From Neoluteolibacter marinus (GTDB lineage Bacteria; Verrucomicrobiota; Verrucomicrobiia; Verrucomicrobiales; Akkermansiaceae), in contig NZ_JACZFQ010000097.1 in NCBI RefSeq assembly GCF_014904755.1, forward strand, positions 62,001 through 126,000: a stretch of DNA of 64,000 bases. The letters run 5' to 3'. The notes under the pieces were generated by a model. That model was not told where the DNA came from, ran no database searches, and saw only the letters and a program-made list of their open reading frames with translations. This document shows, piece after piece, positions 37,806 through 45,650 of the stretch. The translations under genes were made by a program, and so were the position numbers. How positions within the stretch are numbered: the stretch's first letter is position 1; every line of letters starts with the position of its first letter.

Positions 37806-37822
37806 AAGATCCGGCCGATCTT
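37806..37822 (-). terminator. Weak hairpin after rho
   Basis: AAGATC (37806-37811) and GATCTT (37817-37822) form a 6-bp stem with a 5-nt loop, 12 bp after the rho stop. No T run follows on the minus strand, so termination would be partial at best. Confidence 0.25.
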
Positions 37823-37834
37823 GGAATCATCGGC

Positions 37835-39607
37835 TCAGCCTTTGATCTCAAGCAGCATCTGCGGGTTATTAGGGAACTTCTTGAGGAAGAAGTTCAGCCG
37901 CTCCATCGCCTCCACCGGGCGATGCCCGGAAAGCCCGCGGCGGATCAAGTGGATCTTGTGCAGCATGTGCTCGGGCAGCAGCAGCTCCTCGCGGCGGGTC
38001 CCGGACTTGAAGATATCGACGGCCGGATAGATGTAGTTTTCCGCGATCTTGCGATCGAGCACGAGCTCCATGTTACCGGTGCCCTTGAACTCCTGGAAGA
38101 TCGCGTCGTCGGCACGGCTGTTGGTCTGGATCAGCGCCGTTGCCAGGATCGTCAAGGAGCCCGCCTCGCGGGTGTTGCGGGCCGCCGCGAAGAGCCGTCT
38201 CGGCACTTCCAGCGCTCCGACCGTGATCCCGCCGCTACCGATCCCGCGACCGCGGTGGCCGCCGCCTCCACCGCCGCCGTTGTAGGCACGGGCGAGCCGG
38301 GTGATCGAATCCATCAGCAGGAAGACATGCTTGCCGCCTTCCACCAGGCGCTTGGCGCGCTCGATGCACAGCTCGGCGATCCGGCAGTGGCTGCGGTTCC
38401 CTTCGTCGTTGGAACTCGCGTAAATCTCGGCATCCGGCAGGCAACGCTTGAACTCGGTGACCTCCTCGGGCCGCTCATCGACCAACAGCACCATCAGATG
38501 CATGGTTTCCTCGTGCAGTTCCTGCACCGCCTCGGCGATGTGGAGCAACAAGGTCGTCTTGCCCGAACGCGGCGGCGAAACGATCAGTCCGCGCTGGCCG
38601 CGGCCCACCGGTGCCATCAAATCGAGCACCCGGGTGGTGAAGCGGTCCGCCGTTGTCTCCAGGCTGATCCGCTTGTTGGGATTGACCGCCTTGAGTTCCT
38701 CAAAGGTGGGAAGCTTCTTGGCATCGTCGGGCGACAAGTCGTTGATCGTCGTCAGCTCGACCAGTTGCTGGCCGCGCGAACCTTCCTGGGCCAAACCGTG
38801 GATCCACACGCCGGGCCGCAGGCCGAAACGCCGGACCATCTCGGGCGAGACGAACACGTCGTCGCGGGCTTGTTCGAAATTCTTCGCCGGAACGCGCAGG
38901 AAGCCGAAACCCTTCGGCGCGAGTTCGAGCATGCCGTTGACCTCGATCTTCGGACCGGTGAACGTCTGAGGCCTCTCGGCGGGCTCGTTGCCCCGATCGG
39001 CATTCTGGCGGTCGCCGCGGCGCTGGTCGTTCTGTTCGCCGCCGCCATTCCGCGCTTCGCGATCCCGCTCGCGGCGACGTTTGCGGCGACGCTTGCGACG
39101 TTCACGATTGGCGTCGGTCCGGTCACCACCACCGCCCTGCCGCGCTTGTTGCGGCTGGCGCTGGGAATCCCCGGACTCGCGCTCCTCGCGGGGCGCCACC
39201 GGCCCGCCACCCGGGACGCGACCGAATGCAACCGGCTTCTCCTCCGGCTCATTCGCCGCCGCGACAGGTGCAGATGCAGGAGCCGGCGCAGGTTCGGCAG
39301 CCGGTGGCCTGGCGGCTTCCACCACGGGTTCCGTGGTTTTTGCAGTGACGGCTTTCTTGCGTGCGGCCTTCTTGGCCTTCGGCGCGGGCTCGGCCGGCAT
39401 GTCCAGGGGCAACACCGTTTGGGCGGCAGCAGGTTCTTTCTTCGCCGGGGCCACCTTGCGGGCAGCCTTCTTCGCGGTCGCTTTCTTGGCGGCTTTCTTA
39501 GCCGCCTTCTTCGCGGCCTTGCGGGCTACCGGCTTCGGAGCTTCGGCGGGCGGAGAAGTGTCAGCCGCGTCGTAACCGGCGGCGTCCTGGGGAGTGTTGT
39601 GGCTCAT
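37835..39607 (-). CDS. rho: Transcription termination factor Rho
   Basis: 590 residues, ~170 more than E. coli Rho. The N-terminal ~210 residues are low complexity: Ala/Lys repeats like histone H1 (RKAAKKAAKKAAKKATAKK), an Ala/Pro linker, then an Arg-rich stretch. The primary RNA-binding OB fold begins at GMLELAPKGFGFLRVP, followed by the ATPase core with Walker A PPRSGKTTLLL (~345-353), Walker B region HVFLLMDSITRLARAYN and the R-loop area. The Q-loop between ARAYN and GALEVPRRLFAAARN is replaced by a Gly/Arg/His-rich stretch about four residues longer than in E. coli. Hexameric RNA helicase ending transcription of untranslated RNA. Confidence 0.95.
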   Translation of the reverse strand: MSHNTPQDAAGYDAADTSPPAEAPKPVARKAAKKAAKKAAKKATAKKAARKVAPAKKEPAAAQTVLPLDMPAEPAPKAKKAARKKAVTAKTTEPVVEAARPPAAEPAPAPASAPVAAANEPEEKPVAFGRVPGGGPVAPREERESGDSQRQPQQARQGGGGDRTDANRERRKRRRKRRRERDREARNGGGEQNDQRRGDRQNADRGNEPAERPQTFTGPKIEVNGMLELAPKGFGFLRVPAKNFEQARDDVFVSPEMVRRFGLRPGVWIHGLAQEGSRGQQLVELTTINDLSPDDAKKLPTFEELKAVNPNKRISLETTADRFTTRVLDLMAPVGRGQRGLIVSPPRSGKTTLLLHIAEAVQELHEETMHLMVLLVDERPEEVTEFKRCLPDAEIYASSNDEGNRSHCRIAELCIERAKRLVEGGKHVFLLMDSITRLARAYNGGGGGGGHRGRGIGSGGITVGALEVPRRLFAAARNTREAGSLTILATALIQTNSRADDAIFQEFKGTGNMELVLDRKIAENYIYPAVDIFKSGTRREELLLPEHMLHKIHLIRRGLSGHRPVEAMERLNFFLKKFPNNPQMLLEIKG

Positions 39608-39642
39608 TCAGAAATTCGGGCAGACCGGTCGGTGCCGGCGGA

Positions 39643-40395
39643 TCAGGCGTCGAGGACCGCGAACACTTCGTCGGCGACCTCGAGGTTGGTGAAAACATTC
39701 AGGGTATCGTCGTAGCCATCCAGCAAGTCGTAGAGTTTCATCGCCTGCCGGGCGATCTCCGGGTCGTCGACCACGGAAGGATTCTGGGGAATGGAAACGA
39801 GCTTTTCGGAAGCGATCGCGAATCCCGCGGCCCGGAGCTCGCCCGCCACCGCGGCCAGTTCGGTGGGGGAAGTCAGGACCACGTGCTCCTGCTCCTCGCG
39901 CTGGACATCATCGGCCCCCGCGAGGATGGCGGCGTCCATCATCACGTCATCGGCCACGCCGTCCGCGGCGATGCGAATCTCGCCCTTGCGGTCGAACTGG
40001 TAGGAAACACTGCCGGGGGTCGCGACGCTGCCGTGGTTCTTCGAGAAGATCTCACGGATGTCCGCGGCGGTCCGGTTCAGGTTGTCGGTCGCCGCCTCGA
40101 TCAGGAAGGCAATCCCCGCCGGACCGTAGCCTTCGTAGGAAACCTCCTGGATGGCTTCCCCGCCCAGCTCGCCCAGACCCTTCTTGATGGCCCGGTCGAT
40201 GTTGTCCTTCGGCATCGACACCGCCTTGGCGTTGTCGACCGCGACCCTCAGTCGGGCGTTGGTGGCGATGTCCCCGCCGCCGCCGCGGGCCGCGAGGGCG
40301 ATTTCATGCGCACATTTGCTGAAGACGCGGCCCTTGATAACATCGACTCGCGCCTTGATGTGTTTGACCTTCGACCACTTGTTGTGACCAGCCAT
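39643..40395 (-). CDS. YebC/PmpR family protein
   Basis: 250 residues from ATG 40395; a longer frame upstream is unsupported. Diagnostic N-terminus AGHNKWSKVKHIKARVD, then the family blocks MPKDNIDRAIKKG and YEGYGPAGIAFLIEAATDNLNRT. Family proteins were named as transcription factors (PmpR), and recent work on YebC-type members links them to translation of polyproline-containing proteins. Cytosolic. Located 35 bp upstream of rho on the same strand, so rho and this gene may be one unit. Confidence 0.95.
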   Translation of the reverse strand: MAGHNKWSKVKHIKARVDVIKGRVFSKCAHEIALAARGGGGDIATNARLRVAVDNAKAVSMPKDNIDRAIKKGLGELGGEAIQEVSYEGYGPAGIAFLIEAATDNLNRTAADIREIFSKNHGSVATPGSVSYQFDRKGEIRIAADGVADDVMMDAAILAGADDVQREEQEHVVLTSPTELAAVAGELRAAGFAIASEKLVSIPQNPSVVDDPEIARQAMKLYDLLDGYDDTLNVFTNLEVADEVFAVLDA

Positions 40396-40674
40396 GAATC
40401 GCTTGGAAAAATCGGAACGGGTTGCGCAGGTGCGCGGAGGCACGACAACCCTCTGTTAGGAAGTCATCGGGGAATGGGTGGACGTCTTGCCCGGGGATGG
40501 GGAACCTTGGCCAACTGCGAATCCGGTCGCGGCGAAGTTTTCAAACCCGGAGGCGGCTGCAAAAGCTGCTGCCGCCAACGTCCAGAGGACGGAGGGAACA
40601 TTGCCCCGCCCCGTGCATTTGGCAAAACAAAAATTTCACGGGACTTTGAGACTCCGCCGCGGGGCAAGAAGCCC

Positions 40675-41643
40675 CTAGGCGATGCCCACCGCCCGGCGCA
40701 CCCGGTCAAGCACCGGCGCTGCAGCGGCACGCGCCCGTTCCGCCCCGCGGGCGAGGACTTCGTCGACATACGCAGGATCCGCGGTGATCTCCTGGCGTCT
40801 CGCCCGCAGCGGCTCGAAGCGTTCGAGGTACGCCTCTAGCAACCGCTTCTTGAACTCGCCGTAGCCGATGCCGCCGCGGTCGTAGTCCGCTTCCATCGCC
40901 GCGACCTCGGCATCGCTTGCCATCAAACGGTAAAGCGCGAGCAAGGTTGAATTCTCCTTCGGCTTGGGATCCTCGAGCGGCGTGGCGTCGGTCACCAGCT
41001 TCTTCATGATGATCTTCTTCACCTCCGAAGGCTCCGCGAACAAAGGCAGGGTGTTGCCGTAGCTCTTGCTCATCTTCTGGCCATCGACACCGGGCACCAC
41101 CGCCGTCGACTCGCGGATGATCGGCTCAGGGACCACCAGCGTTCCCTCGCCGTAGGCCTCGTTGATCTTGCCGGCGAGGTCACGGGTGATCTCGAGGTGC
41201 TGCTTCTGGTCCTTGCCGACAGGCACGTGCGTCGCGTCGTAGAGCAGGATGTCCGCTGCCATCAGCACGGGATAGGCGAACAAGCCGTGATAAGGCGAGA
41301 AGCCGCGCGCGACCTTGTCCTTGTACGAGTGGGCCTTCTCCAGCTGGCTCACCGGACAGACGTTGGAAAGGATCCAGGCGAGCTCGTTGACCTCCGGGAC
41401 CGCGCTCTGCAGGAAGAACACCGCCCGCTCCGGATCGATGCCGCAGGCCAGGAAATCGATTGCCAGCTCGCGGGTGTAGTTCCGCAGTTCGTCGGCATTC
41501 CGCACCGTGGTCATCGCGTGATAGTTGGCGATGAAATAGAAGGCCGGTCCTTCTTCCTGGAGACGGACGGCCGGCTCCATCGCGCCGAAGTAGTTGCCGA
41601 CGTGGAGTTTACCGCTGGGTTGCAGACCGGTCAGGATGCGCAT
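40675..41643 (-). CDS. trpS: Tryptophanyl-tRNA synthetase
   Basis: 322 residues from ATG 41643 (RILTGLQPSGKLHVGNYFG); an ATG four codons upstream (41655) is less typical of the family. Class I motifs: HVGN for HIGH near residue 13 and KMSKS (QKMSKSYGNTLPLF). Tryptophan and ATP binding blocks SQLEKAHSYKDK and PVLMAADILLYDATHVPVGKDQ are present. Charges tRNA-Trp in the cytosol. The 279-bp gap 40396-40674 toward the YebC-family gene shows no supported gene, only a GC-rich inverted repeat near 40552-40576. Confidence 0.97.
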   Translation of the reverse strand: MRILTGLQPSGKLHVGNYFGAMEPAVRLQEEGPAFYFIANYHAMTTVRNADELRNYTRELAIDFLACGIDPERAVFFLQSAVPEVNELAWILSNVCPVSQLEKAHSYKDKVARGFSPYHGLFAYPVLMAADILLYDATHVPVGKDQKQHLEITRDLAGKINEAYGEGTLVVPEPIIRESTAVVPGVDGQKMSKSYGNTLPLFAEPSEVKKIIMKKLVTDATPLEDPKPKENSTLLALYRLMASDAEVAAMEADYDRGGIGYGEFKKRLLEAYLERFEPLRARRQEITADPAYVDEVLARGAERARAAAAPVLDRVRRAVGIA

Positions 41644-41732
41644 GGCCGGGAACATGGACAGGACGGCCCCGGCCGGTCAAGGGTACCTGTTCCAGCGGCT
41701 TGCGATCCGGCCGGATGCCGTTAGGGTCCGCC

Positions 41733-42713
41733 ATGCCATTCGAATGCGAGGGAGGGCGCTGCAGGGTGCCGTCATGGATGCCGCGCCTGTTGTTCTTCGC
41801 CGGCCTCTATCATCTGCTGTTCGCGGCCGCGGCCCTCGCCTGGCCGCACTTCTGCTTCGACTGCGCGGGACTACCGCGCCCGGTCCACCCGATCCTGTGG
41901 CGGGTTGCCGGCCTCCTCTCCGCGGTGTTCGGCATCGGCTTCCTGATCGCGTCGCGCGACCCCATCCGCCACTGGCCGCTGGTCCTGTTGGGATTCGCCA
42001 AGGCCAGCCTGGTCATCATCCTGCTCCTGGTTTCGATTTTCGCCGAAGAACTGCCGGCCAAGTCGCTTTGGCTCGCCTTGTTCGACGACATCATCTGGTG
42101 GTTCCCCCTGGCCGCGATCCTCTGGGCCAGCCTGCAGGCCCATGTCGGGCGGCCGCCGACGCGCGATGCGCCCCTCACCGTTCCCGAAGCCTGCGAGGCG
42201 TACCGCCTGTCGTCCGGCGAGTCACTGGCAGAGGCTTCGGCCGGGCAGACTGTGGCGCTGGTATTCCTCCGCCACTTCGGCTGCACCTTCACCCGCCAGA
42301 TCCTCCGCCACCTCGAGGAACTGAAGAGGGAATCCGACCGCCACAACGCCCGTCTGGTGCTGGTCCACATGATGCAGAAAGGCGACGCCGTCCGCTATCT
42401 GGGGGAACGCAGCGGGGTGGCCCGCATCGCCGATCCGATGTGCGAGCTTTACCGCGCCTTCGGCCTCGGCAAGGGCGGCTTTCTCGAGCTCTTCGGACCG
42501 AGGGTCTGGCTGCGCGGCGCCATCTCGGTTTTCAAGGGCTGCGGGGTCGGCCACCTTGCCGGGGACGGCCTCCAGATGCCGGGCGCGTTCCTGGTCCGCG
42601 ACTCGGCGGTGGTCGCCCGCCAGCCCGCCCGGTCCGCGGCGGATCTCCCGGACCTGCCACGTCTGTTCGGAGGATTGCACGAGGCGACGTCGTCTGAAAC
42701 GGTCCCGGCATGA
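41733..42713 (+). CDS. Membrane-anchored peroxiredoxin-like (AhpC/TSA-type) protein
   Basis: 326 residues from ATG 41733; ATG 41778 is an alternative that would start just before the first span. Four or so hydrophobic segments occupy the first ~140 residues (RLLFFAGLYHLLFAAAALAW; VLLGFAKASLVIILLLVSIF). A thioredoxin-fold domain follows: VALVFLRHFGCTFTRQI with Cys184 as the only thiol of the usual motif (CxxT instead of CxxC), then RIADPMCELYRAFGLGKG. This resembles SelL/peroxiredoxin-like family 2 proteins. Probably a membrane-tethered thiol peroxidase or reductase-dependent enzyme. It overlaps the next gene by ATGA. Confidence 0.7.
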   Translation: MPFECEGGRCRVPSWMPRLLFFAGLYHLLFAAAALAWPHFCFDCAGLPRPVHPILWRVAGLLSAVFGIGFLIASRDPIRHWPLVLLGFAKASLVIILLLVSIFAEELPAKSLWLALFDDIIWWFPLAAILWASLQAHVGRPPTRDAPLTVPEACEAYRLSSGESLAEASAGQTVALVFLRHFGCTFTRQILRHLEELKRESDRHNARLVLVHMMQKGDAVRYLGERSGVARIADPMCELYRAFGLGKGGFLELFGPRVWLRGAISVFKGCGVGHLAGDGLQMPGAFLVRDSAVVARQPARSAADLPDLPRLFGGLHEATSSETVPA

Positions 42714-43414
42714 GCCCGCTCGCAGGGAATGTCTTACTCGTCACCGGAGCGTCCAGCGGCATCGGGCGCGCCTTGGTGGAAATGCTCCGCGACCGCGGCG
42801 TCGGCGTCTACGGCGTCACCCGTAATCCATCGGCACTCCCCCATGGCATCACTCCCGTGGCCGCGGATCTCACCCGACGGGAAGACATCCAGCAACTTTT
42901 CCAACAGATCGGACCGATCGACGGCCTGGTGAACTGCGCGGGGATCGCCTACCTCTCCCGGATCATCGACGGCAACCCCGCCGACTGGGAGGAAATGTGG
43001 CGGGTCAACGTCATGGCCCTCACCCTCTGCTGCCAGCTCGCGATCCGGCACTTCCCCGAAAACGGCGGGCGCATCGTCAACGTGTCCTCGATGAGCGGCC
43101 ACCGCGTGCCCCCGACCGGCGGTTTCTACGCCCCGACCAAGTTCGCGGTGCGCGCGATCACCGATGCCCTGCGCTGCGAAATCAAGGCCGCCGGCCTGCC
43201 CATCCAGGTTGCCTGCGTGTCGCCCGGCTTCGTCGACACGCCGCTGCTCGACCACTATTTCCGCGGCCGCGAGGAAGTGCTGCAGAAAACCCGGGAAAGC
43301 ATGACCATGCTCACCCCCCGGGACGTCGCCACGGCGATCCTCGGCATCCTCGAAGCCCCGCCGCACGTGGAAATCGGCGACGTCCTGTTGCGCAGCGCCG
43401 ACCAGCGGATGTGA
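42710..43414 (+). CDS. Short-chain dehydrogenase/reductase
   Basis: 234 residues starting in the ATGA overlap with the preceding gene. Classical SDR motifs: NAD(P)-binding TGASSGIG (12-19), NCAG (75-78), catalytic Ser near 127-129 and YAPTK (Tyr140, Lys144), then VSPGFVDTPL. The start of the second strand (GVTRNPSAL) with Arg after beta-2 suggests NADPH preference. Cytosolic oxidoreductase of unknown substrate. Coupling to the peroxiredoxin-like gene suggests joint redox function, but this is inferred from position only. Confidence 0.88.
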   Translation: MSPLAGNVLLVTGASSGIGRALVEMLRDRGVGVYGVTRNPSALPHGITPVAADLTRREDIQQLFQQIGPIDGLVNCAGIAYLSRIIDGNPADWEEMWRVNVMALTLCCQLAIRHFPENGGRIVNVSSMSGHRVPPTGGFYAPTKFAVRAITDALRCEIKAAGLPIQVACVSPGFVDTPLLDHYFRGREEVLQKTRESMTMLTPRDVATAILGILEAPPHVEIGDVLLRSADQRM

Positions 43415-43573
43415 CCCCGGAACCTTCCAACACAGCCCACCGCGGCTCCTGCATGAGCCGGGTCGCTTGCGCCCGCGTTCTCGACACACGCCTGCCCCCT
43501 TCCACGGCAGCCGGATTTCCATCGGCTGAAAAAACTCCAGTCAGTGGCACTGCCGCCCGGTGAAGGCCGTCGA

Positions 43574-44395
43574 ATGACGGCGGACAATTCGCCTTTCCCC
43601 CGCCCCGCTCCGCGGCCATCCTCGCGGCCACCGATGCCCGGAGAACCCGTCAACATCATCTGCATGAAGTGGGGCAAGCGCTACCCCGCCCACTACGTGA
43701 ACATCCTGTTCCGCTCGATCGGCCGGAACCTGTCGCGGCCGTTCCGCTTCGTTTGCCTGACCGACGACGCCAGCGAGCTGCTGGATGGCATTGAGGTCCA
43801 CCCCTTTCCGGAAAACCCCGGCATCACCCAGGCGAAGTGGCCCAACGTCTTCCTCAAGCTGGTGATGACCCGCGACGGCTTCCTGGGGCTCGAGGGCCCC
43901 ACCCTGTTCCTCGACCTCGATCTGGTCATCCTCGACAACATCGACTGCTTCTTCGACTACCAGCCGGGCAAGAATTGCATCATCCACAACTGGTGGGAGC
44001 GCCGGAAACAAATCTTCCGCAAGCGCCCCGAGATCGGCAACTCCTCGATCTTCCGCTTCGAGGCCGGCAAGTCGCAGTACATCTACGACACCTTCATCCG
44101 CGAGATGGACCGCGCCCAGGACCGAGCCGTGTTCGCCACCGAACAGGCCTTCCTCACCTACGCGATGAAAGAGCGCTACTGGTGGCCGGAGGAATGGGTC
44201 CGCAGCTTCAAGTTCAACGTCCGCGCGCCCTTCCCGCTCAACCTTTTCGTCGCCCCCAAAAAGCCGGAAGGCGCGAAGTTCCTCGTGTTTCACGGCAAGC
44301 CCGATCCGCCGGAAGCCATCACCGGTTTCCCCGGCAAGCGCATCCACCACCGCGCCCTGCCGGCACCTTGGGTCGCGGACTACTGGAAGGAGTAG
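43574..44395 (+). CDS. Glycosyltransferase-like protein
   Basis: 273 residues from ATG 43574 (an ATG at 43634 would remove a Pro-rich start and is also plausible). Core order resembles nucleotide-diphospho-sugar transferases: VNIICMKWGKRYPAHYVNIL, FRFVCLTDD, and FLDLDLVILDNID with a DxD motif at 114-116 for metal/sugar-nucleotide binding. A second conserved block, TEQAFLTYAMKE, and FLVFHGKPDP follow. No signal peptide or membrane span, so a cytosolic or peripheral enzyme, plausibly acting on a surface polysaccharide or LPS core. Donor and acceptor unknown. Confidence 0.75.
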   Translation: MTADNSPFPRPAPRPSSRPPMPGEPVNIICMKWGKRYPAHYVNILFRSIGRNLSRPFRFVCLTDDASELLDGIEVHPFPENPGITQAKWPNVFLKLVMTRDGFLGLEGPTLFLDLDLVILDNIDCFFDYQPGKNCIIHNWWERRKQIFRKRPEIGNSSIFRFEAGKSQYIYDTFIREMDRAQDRAVFATEQAFLTYAMKERYWWPEEWVRSFKFNVRAPFPLNLFVAPKKPEGAKFLVFHGKPDPPEAITGFPGKRIHHRALPAPWVADYWKE

Positions 44396-44460
44396 AAGCA
44401 CCCGCCACGGCATGCGCAGCCTCCGGTCCGCCGATCAGTTCCAGCGGGCCGGCCATCGCG

Positions 44461-44482
44461 GATTGGAGTCATCGACTCAATC
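44461..44482. terminator. Hairpin between the glycosyltransferase and doxX-like genes
   Basis: GATTG-AGTC (44461-44470, one bulged G) pairs with GACTCAATC (44474-44482) around a 3-nt loop. It overlaps the stop of the convergent DoxX gene and lies 66 bp past the glycosyltransferase stop. No T run. Confidence 0.3.
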
Positions 44483-44905
44483 AGGGACGCTCTTCTCCAC
44501 GACAACAAAAGCCAGCATGAAGGCGGCGGCCGATGAGGTCCAAACGGAGTAAGACAGGGCAAGCTCGGCCCCCTGCGCAATGGTCATGGCCAGGGCGAAG
44601 GATGCCAGCATCAAGCCGCTGCCGATGGCAAACCAGCGCAGACGCCAACCGAGCAGCAAGCCGGCGGCCAGCACCATCTCGCCAACAGTCGCCAGCCATC
44701 CCAGAACCGGTATCACCGCCGGCGGCAGGTAATAAAACAGCTGCCCGGTGTAATCGAGAAACGCGTCGAAGGATCCCCACGCGACGTTGCCGGACCCAGC
44801 GGGCCCCCAGAGGCCGAAACGATCGCCCACGGCCGAAAGAAACGACGCCGCCAGGGAGACGCGAAGTGCAACCACTACCAGGCGGAGCAGACGCCTGTCG
44901 TTCAT
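44477..44905 (-). CDS. DoxX family membrane protein
   Basis: 142 residues with four predicted spans: ~8-25, ~58-73, ~76-90 and ~100-138, the usual DoxX plan with the family segment FLSAVGDRFGLWG after the first helix. Start ATG 44905 overlaps the flavodoxin-like gene stop (ATGA). DoxX proteins are integral membrane proteins tied to quinone or thiol redox metabolism. Here it is coupled to a flavoprotein and divergent from a MocR-type regulator, suggesting a regulated redox module. Confidence 0.85.
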   Translation of the reverse strand: MNDRRLLRLVVVALRVSLAASFLSAVGDRFGLWGPAGSGNVAWGSFDAFLDYTGQLFYYLPPAVIPVLGWLATVGEMVLAAGLLLGWRLRWFAIGSGLMLASFALAMTIAQGAELALSYSVWTSSAAAFMLAFVVVEKSVPD

Positions 44906-45525
44906 GCCTCGACTGGAACTGGAGCTCCGGCATGAAGACGCCGTGCAAGCATGGCGACACGCCGGCCGAGCATTCTCCCGGTCGCCTTGTCCTCGGCCGG
45001 CGGCGCTTCATCCGGCGGCTCTAACAAAGCGTATCCGCCCGCTCCGAAGAAGTAGCCGAGGCGGTTGTGCCCCTCGCCCGTGACCGGGGACTCCGCCACC
45101 CCGACCCAGACCATCCCGTGCTGCATCGCGAAGGTCGCGCAAGTCAACAGCATGTTGAACTTGTCGCCGCCAGCCAGCCCGGAAAGCGTGAATGCCGCGC
45201 CAATCTTGTCCACCCAGCGGCGCTGCAGGTAGCGCTGGCTGGTCGAATCCATGAAGGATTTCATCTGGCTTGAAACACAGCCCATGTAGGTGGGAGAGCC
45301 GAGAATGATCGCGTCCGATGCATCGAGCCGGGCGAGCACGGCTTCGTTGAGCCATCGCCCTCCGATGAAGTCGCTCTCAAGAATGCGATGCTCTTCGACG
45401 GACACCCCGTCAACCGAAGCGGCCCCGGCAGCCACGGCGTGCGACATTTCGGCGGTATGACCGCTGCCAGAGTGATAGATGATGGAAACCAGCGGCCTGG
45501 CAGGTTCTGTTCGGAGTTCAGTCAT
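44902..45525 (-). CDS. Flavodoxin-like FMN/NAD(P)H-dependent oxidoreductase
   Basis: 207 residues from ATG 45525; a longer frame upstream is unsupported and would run into the divergent promoter region. FMN-binding loop SIIYHSGSGHTAEM near the N-terminus and the WrbA-like segment LGSPTYMGCVSSQMKSFMD. Likely a quinone or other two-electron reductase using FMN. The stop overlaps the DoxX start (ATGA), so the two are translated together. Divergent from the MocR regulator across a 125-bp region with repeated sites. Confidence 0.88.
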   Translation of the reverse strand: MTELRTEPARPLVSIIYHSGSGHTAEMSHAVAAGAASVDGVSVEEHRILESDFIGGRWLNEAVLARLDASDAIILGSPTYMGCVSSQMKSFMDSTSQRYLQRRWVDKIGAAFTLSGLAGGDKFNMLLTCATFAMQHGMVWVGVAESPVTGEGHNRLGYFFGAGGYALLEPPDEAPPAEDKATGRMLGRRVAMLARRLHAGAPVPVEA

Positions 45526-45570
45526 GGTTCGATTCGTTTGGATGGCCCGCCGTGAAAGCGGTGTGGCAAG

Positions 45571-45642
45571 GGTCAATCCGGGAAACGATTGCATCCGGAT
45601 TGGCCCACACGGAAGATCCATTATTCACATTCCGATTGGTCC
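45571..45642. promoter_or_regulatory. Candidate MocR operator: one inverted and two direct GGATTGRCC-type repeats
   Basis: Three copies of GGATTG-R-CC occur between the divergent genes: inverted GGTCAATCC (45571-45579), direct GGATTGGCC (45597-45605) and direct CGATTGGTCC (45633-45642). The two direct copies are 36 bp apart. MocR proteins such as GabR and PdxR bind direct repeats of similar spacing, sometimes with a third inverted half-site. The last copy also contains the palindrome ATTGGTCCAAT (45635-45645), just before the MocR ATG at 45651. Confidence 0.45.
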
Positions 45643-45650
45643 AATTCCCC

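Noticed and set aside
40478-40678. Small Ala-rich plus-strand frame between the YebC-family gene and trpS
   Set aside because: Only 66 codons, weak GC bias at third positions, no RBS, overlaps the trpS end; treated as non-coding.
45621-45629. Exact TTATTCACA DnaA box
   Set aside because: Isolated copy in the MocR intergenic region, no cluster; taken as chance or part of the promoter region, not an origin.
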